64,000 bases of DNA from Paenarthrobacter sp. (GTDB lineage Bacteria; Actinomycetota; Actinomycetes; Actinomycetales; Micrococcaceae), in the NCBI GenBank assembly GCA_031179305.1, contig JAPSHX010000004.1, forward strand, positions 124,001 through 188,000, in the 5' to 3' direction. The stretch's first letter is position 1. Each line of letters opens with the position of its first letter. This document shows positions 59,444 to 64,000 of the stretch, one piece after another. Under the pieces are notes generated by a model, which searched no databases, had not been told where the DNA came from, and saw nothing but the letters and a program-made list of their open reading frames with translations. Both the position numbers and the translations under genes were made by a program.

Positions 59444-60648
59444 AGGTTTCGCAGGGCCTCGACCACCGGAACGGTTCCGTCTTCGGCCGCCATGGCCGCC
59501 GCCACTTCCGCTGCCCTCCGGGCGTACGACGGCGTGCTGACAGCTTCCGTAATGGCGTCACCAAGGCGCTCCGGAGTCAGCTTCTTGTAGGGAATCGGCT
59601 GAGGACCCGCCCCGATTGACGCGATCCGGGAGGCCCATAGCGGCTGGTCCGGATACACCGGAACCCCAACGGCCGGCACGCCGGCCCGGAAGCCGGCCGC
59701 CGTCGTTCCGGCTCCGGCATGGTGAACCACTGCTGCCATTTGCGGGAACAGCCACTCGTGAGGAACGCTACCGACGCCGATAGCATCGGTGCCCAGCGCA
59801 CCCTCCGCCCCCTGCACAACAGCCCGCACTCCGGCCTGGCGCGTCGCTCCAAGGACCAATGCCGGATCAATGTGGGCGCTGCTTCCAAAGCCAACAAATA
59901 CGGGCGGCGTACCGTCTGCGAGGAAGTCCACGAGGTCCGTTGGCGGCTGCCAGTCCGGCTTCATCACCGGCCACCAATATCCGGCCATAACCAGGCCCGT
60001 GTGCCAATCGGCAGGCCTTGGCAGGACCGAGGGACTGATGCCATGAAGAATAGTGGCTTCGGCTTTACGACGGCGGCGCTCACCGACCGCGCGGCTCAGC
60101 TTCCCCAACCCCAGCTCCTTGCGAAGGCGTGCGCTGGGGGCATCATAGGGAGCCGGACCCGCGGCTGCGCGCTCACCAATGATCTTGTTACCCCACGCAC
60201 CAAGGCTGCGGGCCGAATTCATGATCACAGGCGGATACGCTGCGCTGGGTTCCGTGGGCTGCAAATGCGCGCCGAGGACCGGAATGCCCATGGCTTCCGC
60301 GATGTCGTATGCATAGGGCGCCACTGAATTGGCCAGGATCACGTCGGCGCCGGCCTCGGCCGCTGCCAGGGTCCCCGTTGCGGCGTTGTCCATATAGTCG
60401 GTGAGCTTCCGCCAAAAGGTGAGCACACTCCCGGATGAAGCCTTGGTGCCGGGTGCTGGCTGCGTGATCAACTTGGTCAGATCCCCGGGAAGCGGCCTGA
60501 ACTCGCAGCCCGACTCAACGACTAGAGGAGCGTAGGCTGGGTTGGCCGCAATAGCCACCTCGTAGCCCAAGCCCTGCAGGCTGCTCCCCAGCCCAGCCAT
60601 GGGTGCGACGTCTCCCCGCGTCCCCGGAGCCACCATGAGTACCCGCAT
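59431..60648 (-). CDS. UDP-glycosyltransferase-like protein (GT1, MGT type)
   Basis: 405 residues of the GT-B fold. N-terminal MRVLMVAPGTRGDVAPMAGL and the nucleotide-sugar motif VVHHAGAGTTAAGFRAGVPA, then VPVYPDQPLWASRIA, are typical of enzymes that glycosylate sterols, macrolides or other hydrophobic acceptors. Divergent from a TetR regulator across 103 bp with a clear operator, so it is probably an inducible detoxification enzyme. Its last codons and stop are supplied by the 66-bp repeat. Confidence 0.92.
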   Translation of the reverse strand: MRVLMVAPGTRGDVAPMAGLGSSLQGLGYEVAIAANPAYAPLVVESGCEFRPLPGDLTKLITQPAPGTKASSGSVLTFWRKLTDYMDNAATGTLAAAEAGADVILANSVAPYAYDIAEAMGIPVLGAHLQPTEPSAAYPPVIMNSARSLGAWGNKIIGERAAAGPAPYDAPSARLRKELGLGKLSRAVGERRRRKAEATILHGISPSVLPRPADWHTGLVMAGYWWPVMKPDWQPPTDLVDFLADGTPPVFVGFGSSAHIDPALVLGATRQAGVRAVVQGAEGALGTDAIGVGSVPHEWLFPQMAAVVHHAGAGTTAAGFRAGVPAVGVPVYPDQPLWASRIASIGAGPQPIPYKKLTPERLGDAITEAVSTPSYARRAAEVAAAMAAEDGTVPVVEALRNLPSK

Positions 60649-60660
60649 GCCACCACTCTT

Positions 60661-60695
60661 TTCTTCGAATTGCGATCACCGTTCGCAATTAAGAA
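60661..60695. promoter_or_regulatory. TetR operator between glycosyltransferase and regulator
   Basis: The core AATTGCGA-TCACCGT-TCGCAATT (60668-60690) is a perfect 8+7+8 dyad, flanked by TTCTT and AAGAA, which also pair. A -10-like TATAGT (60695-60700) for the regulator touches its edge. The position between divergent genes suits control of both by the TetR protein. Confidence 0.75.
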
Positions 60696-60751
60696 TATAG
60701 TGAAATGGGAACAAGACCAAACCACCTAAACCGCATGAAAGGAGGCCCGGA

Positions 60752-61447
60752 TTGCCAACTCACGATGCCACCGACGTCTGGGGGCGCCCTGAACGCTCAG
60801 CCGTTGGGCCCAAGCCGGAGCACTCCAGGAACAGAATTGCCACGGCCGCACTCCGGATTGCCGACCAGGAAGGCTTGGCAGCAGTGTCTATGCGGAGGGT
60901 TGCCGCGAGCGTAGGTGCAGGCGCCGCCTCCCTCTACCGGTACGTGAAATCACATGACGAACTTGTTGAGCTGATGATGGATACAGTGGCCGGAGAATAC
61001 CAACTTGAGGCAAATGGAGAGCACCCGCGGGGGCGACTCCTAAACCTTGCCCATCAAGGACGTGCCATCATGCACCGGCACCCTTGGCTGGCCCCGTTGC
61101 TGCTTACCCGCCCGTCCATGGGCCCCAGCTCCTTGCGATTCCTGGAAGCGGCACTGGCCGCCTTGGCACCGGTAGACCTTCCGGGACCGGCAAAGCTACA
61201 AGTCGTGGCCATGATGTCAGCCATCACATCCGCATTCGTGCAGAACGAGTTGGCTTCCTTGCCACCATCGAATCCGGACGAAAGTACCTCAATCAGCCGC
61301 GGCCGGTACATCATCGACGCCCTCCAGACTGGAGAATATCCACACCTGGCCGCAGCAATGGCGGGACACTCTGATGCAGGCAACGCCGACCAACAATTCA
61401 CCAGCGCAATCTCGAATTATTTGGCGGGCGCAGGCATTCCCGCTTAG
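60752..61447 (+). CDS. TetR-family transcriptional regulator
   Basis: 231 residues. N-terminal HTH with ALRIADQEGLAAVSMRRVAA and VGAGAASLYRYVKSHDELVE, C-terminal ligand domain of the TetR_C type with a Pro-rich loop. The TTG at 60752 is chosen because of the strong AAAGGAGG 6 nt upstream. Divergent from the glycosyltransferase, with a palindromic operator between; it probably represses both. Confidence 0.93.
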   Translation: MPTHDATDVWGRPERSAVGPKPEHSRNRIATAALRIADQEGLAAVSMRRVAASVGAGAASLYRYVKSHDELVELMMDTVAGEYQLEANGEHPRGRLLNLAHQGRAIMHRHPWLAPLLLTRPSMGPSSLRFLEAALAALAPVDLPGPAKLQVVAMMSAITSAFVQNELASLPPSNPDESTSISRGRYIIDALQTGEYPHLAAAMAGHSDAGNADQQFTSAISNYLAGAGIPA

Positions 61448-61503
61448 TACAGCTGGCCGCTGCCGCCCATGATTCACGCGCTGAATGGCCACTGCCAACG
61501 CAA

Positions 61504-61542
61504 AAGCCCCGCCCGCTCCTTATCTTGGAGCGGGCGGGGCTT
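61504..61542. terminator. Bidirectional intrinsic terminator between tetR-type gene and clpC
   Basis: Perfect 16-bp stem AAGCCCCGCCCGCTCC / its complement with a 7-nt loop. On the minus strand it ends in TTTTG, serving clpC 15 bp away; it also follows the convergent regulator gene by 57 bp. Confidence 0.85.
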
Positions 61543-61556
61543 AGTGCTGTAGCGCT

Positions 61557-64000
61557 TTACGCGGTCGGGGCGATCTCCGGTATACGCGGCTTGGCGTTCC
61601 CTTCGAACGTGAACTTGGCGTCGTCACCTTCGCCGTCAACATCCACCACAATGATGTCGCCGGAGTGGAGTTCGCCGAACAGGATCTTCTCGGACAGCTG
61701 GTCCTCGATCTCGCGCTGGATGGTGCGACGCAACGGCCGGGCACCCATGGCGGGATCGTAACCACGCGTAGCCAGGAGAACCTTGGCAGCGGGCGTGAGC
61801 TCGATCCCCATGTCCTTGTCCTTGAGGCGACGCTCAAGGCGGGTCACGAACAGGTCCACGATCTCGATGATCTCGTCCTGCGTCAGCTGCGGGAACACCA
61901 CGACGTCATCAACACGGTTGAGGAACTCGGGGCGGAAGTGCTGCTTGAGTTCTTCCGTGACCCGGGCACGCATCCGGTTGTAGCCCGTCTGGGTGTCCGT
62001 GCCGGACTGGAAGCCCGTTGCCACGCTCTTGGAGATATCGCGGGTACCAAGGTTGGTGGTCATGATGATCACGGTGTTCTTGAAGTCCACTACCCGGCCC
62101 TGGGAGTCGGTCAGTCGACCGTCTTCCAGAATCTGCAGCAGGGAGTTGAACAGGTCCGCGTGGGCCTTTTCCACTTCATCGAACAGGACCACGGAGAACG
62201 GACGTCGGCGGACCTTCTCGGTCAGCTGGCCGCCTTCTTCGTAGCCAACATAGCCCGGAGGTGCACCGAAGAGACGCGAAACTGTGTGCTTCTCGGAGTA
62301 CTCGGACATGTCCAGCGTGATGAGGGCGTCCTCTTCACCGAACAGGAACTCTGCAAGTGCCTTGGCGAGCTCGGTCTTGCCGACGCCGGTGGGGCCGGCG
62401 AAGATGAACGAGCCACCGGGACGCTTGGGGTCCTTCAGGCCTGCACGGGTACGGCGGATGGCCTGAGACAGGGCCTTGATGGCCTCGTTCTGGCCGACGA
62501 CGCGCTTGTGCAGCTCGTCTTCCATCTTGAGGAGGCGCGAAGACTCTTCCTCGGTGAGCTTGAAGACCGGGATGCCCGTGGAGTTCGCGAGAACTTCAGC
62601 GATCAGGTCCTCATCAACCTCGGAGATATCGTCCATGCCGCCGGACTTCCACGTGCGTTCCTTCTCTGCGCGTTCGGCAATGAGCTTCTGCTCCTTGTCG
62701 CGCAGCGAGGCGGCACCTTCAAAGTCCTGGGCGTCGATGGCGGATTCCTTCTCCATCTTCACGTCCGCGATGCGCTCATCCATGGCCTTGAGCTCCGGCG
62801 GAGCGGTCATGCGACGGATGCGCAGGCGCGCGCCGGCTTCATCGATGAGGTCGATCGCCTTGTCCGGCAGGAAGCGGTCCGAAATGTAGCGTTCGGCCAG
62901 CTGCGCAGCTGAGGCGAGGGCGCCGTCGGTAATCGTCACGCGGTGGTGGGCCTCGTAACGGTCACGCAGGCCCTTGAGGATCTCGATCGCGTGAGCGACA
63001 GAAGGTTCCTTGACCTGGATCGGCTGGAAGCGGCGCTCAAGAGCAGCGTCCTTCTCAATGTGCTTGCGGTATTCATCCAGCGTGGTGGCGCCGATGGTCT
63101 GGAGTTCACCACGGGCCAGCATTGGCTTCAGGATGGATGCAGCATCGATGGCGCCTTCGGCAGCACCTGCACCAACGAGGGTGTGGATCTCGTCGATGAA
63201 GAGGATGATGTCGCCGCGGGTGCGGATCTCCTTGAGGACCTTCTTCAGGCGCTCTTCGAAGTCACCGCGGTAGCGGGAACCGGCAACCAGGGAACCGAGG
63301 TCAAGCGTGTACAGCTGCTTGTCCTTGATGGTCTCGGGGACGTCTCCACGGACGATCGCTTGGGCGAGACCCTCGACGACGGCAGTCTTACCGACGCCGG
63401 GCTCACCGATCAGGACCGGGTTGTTCTTGGTACGGCGGGAGAGGACCTGCATGACGCGTTCCATCTCCTGCTCGCGGCCGATCACAGGATCGAGCTTGTT
63501 TTCGCGCGCAGCCTGGGTCAGGTTGCGTCCGAACTGATCAAGCACCACCGAACCGGCAGGGGTACCTTCCGGCTGACCTTGGCCCGAGCCGCTGCCTGCG
63601 GTCTCCTTGCCCTGGTAGCCGGAGAGCAGCTGGATGACCTGCTGGCGGACCCGGTTAAGGTCCGCACCAAGCTTGACCAGCACCTGTGCGGCTACGCCTT
63701 CGCCTTCGCGAATGAGGCCGAGCAGGATGTGCTCAGTACCGATGTAGTTGTGGCCGAGCTGCAGTGCTTCTCGAAGGGAAAGCTCAAGCACCTTCTTGGC
63801 GCGCGGGGTGAAGGGGATGTGACCGGACGGGGCTTGCTGGCCCTGGCCGATGATCTCCTGCACCTGTTCGCGAACGCCATCGAGCGAAATGCTCAGGGAC
63901 TCGAGCGCCTTGGCAGCAACGCCTTCACCCTCGTGGATCAGACCCAAGAGGATGTGCTCGGTACCGATGTAATTGTGGTTAAGCATCCGTGCCTCTTCTT
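61557..64000 (-). CDS. clpC: ATP-dependent Clp protease ATPase ClpC, N-terminus outside the window
   Basis: The frame is open to base 64000; the visible part starts within [20 protein letters not shown], so only about 20 N-terminal residues are missing. Two Clp N-repeats are followed by AAA-1 (Walker [30 protein letters not shown]), a UVR-containing middle domain ([20 protein letters not shown]), AAA-2 ([20 protein letters not shown]) and a C-terminal domain ending IPEIAPTA. It unfolds substrates for ClpP. The internal ATG at 63986 is not the true start. Confidence 0.97.
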   Translation of the reverse strand, partial: EEARMLNHNYIGTEHILLGLIHEGEGVAAKALESLSISLDGVREQVQEIIGQGQQAPSGHIPFTPRAKKVLELSLREALQLGHNYIGTEHILLGLIREGEGVAAQVLVKLGADLNRVRQQVIQLLSGYQGKETAGSGSGQGQPEGTPAGSVVLDQFGRNLTQAARENKLDPVIGREQEMERVMQVLSRRTKNNPVLIGEPGVGKTAVVEGLAQAIVRGDVPETIKDKQLYTLDLGSLVAGSRYRGDFEERLKKVLKEIRTRGDIILFIDEIHTLVGAGAAEGAIDAASILKPMLARGELQTIGATTLDEYRKHIEKDAALERRFQPIQVKEPSVAHAIEILKGLRDRYEAHHRVTITDGALASAAQLAERYISDRFLPDKAIDLIDEAGARLRIRRMTAPPELKAMDERIADVKMEKESAIDAQDFEGAASLRDKEQKLIAERAEKERTWKSGGMDDISEVDEDLIAEVLANSTGIPVFKLTEEESSRLLKMEDELHKRVVGQNEAIKALSQAIRRTRAGLKDPKRPGGSFIFAGPTGVGKTELAKALAEFLFGEEDALITLDMSEYSEKHTVSRLFGAPPGYVGYEEGGQLTEKVRRRPFSVVLFDEVEKAHADLFNSLLQILEDGRLTDSQGRVVDFKNTVIIMTTNLGTRDISKSVATGFQSGTDTQTGYNRMRARVTEELKQHFRPEFLNRVDDVVVFPQLTQDEIIEIVDLFVTRLERRLKDKDMGIELTPAAKVLLATRGYDPAMGARPLRRTIQREIEDQLSEKILFGELHSGDIIVVDVDGEGDDAKFTFEGNAKPRIPEIAPTA

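Noticed and set aside
61665..62912. 415-codon plus-strand frame opposite clpC
   Set aside because: ClpC is unmistakable; the opposite frame is its reverse-complement shadow.
63986..64000. ATG at 63986 as the start of clpC
   Set aside because: The frame is open to the window edge and reads EEAR before this Met, which is internal in all ClpC proteins.

Overview
The window is 64 kb of high-GC, gene-dense DNA from an actinomycete. Gene order and protein sequences (urease with a nickel permease, pstSCAB, radA, disA, mutY, clpC, a close actinobacterial formylglycine-generating enzyme, GAF-ANTAR proteins) fit the Arthrobacter/Paenarthrobacter group of the Micrococcaceae. It looks chromosomal: no phage, integrase, insertion sequence or CRISPR array was seen. 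This assignment is from pattern recognition only.

Left part (1-12 kb). A truncated Pro/Thr-rich membrane protein lies beside an ECF sigma factor gene that is split by a one-base frameshift. Next comes an IclR regulator divergent from a five-gene operon: BCCT betaine/choline-type transporter, Cys-type sulfatase, aldehyde dehydrogenase, GMC (choline-dehydrogenase-like) oxidoreductase and formylglycine-generating enzyme (FGE). Together they read as uptake of a sulfated quaternary amine (best guess choline-O-sulfate), desulfation and two-step oxidation to glycine betaine, with the sulfatase's own activator encoded last.

12-20 kb. The urease operon runs on the minus strand: ureA-ureB-ureC-ureE-ureF-ureG-ureD followed by a NiCoT nickel permease. 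A flavin reductase with a SoxR/MerR-like promoter converges on a heme oxygenase. 20-31 kb. An AAA+ ATPase stands behind six tandem 9-bp repeats, followed by a D-serine-dehydratase-like PLP enzyme, a LacI regulator, a locus of three GAF-ANTAR proteins with two related small proteins, a GH51 arabinofuranosidase, tRNA-Lys(UUU) and a lipoprotein.

31-48 kb. Phosphate transport (PhoU-like DUF47 protein plus Pit) converges on pstS-pstC-pstA-pstB, which has a PHO-box-like promoter. Then come a FUSC protein, radA, a Pr6Pr membrane protein, disA (c-di-AMP synthase), mutY, two lipoprotein/membrane proteins, MepB, a nitrilase and a C26 peptidase. 46-64 kb. An asparagine-synthase-like amidotransferase, an SDR and a small acidic protein form an operon. 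They are followed by AraC and VOC proteins, stress-type small proteins (DUF4235, CsbD), the dihydroxyacetone kinase operon dhaK-dhaL-dhaM, an FAD oxidase, an ArgA-type acetyltransferase, an S9 peptidase, a glycosyltransferase divergent from a TetR regulator, and clpC running off the right edge.

The most unusual signals are non-coding. One is a 66-bp perfect-geometry palindrome present three times, always touching a stop codon, with compensatory stem changes. Another is a stem-loop present twice inside the urease operon, with an almost invariant 30-nt loop on unrelated stems; one copy is translated as the N-terminus of UreD. Others are an 84-nt multi-hairpin element and an iteron-like array at the AAA+ gene.
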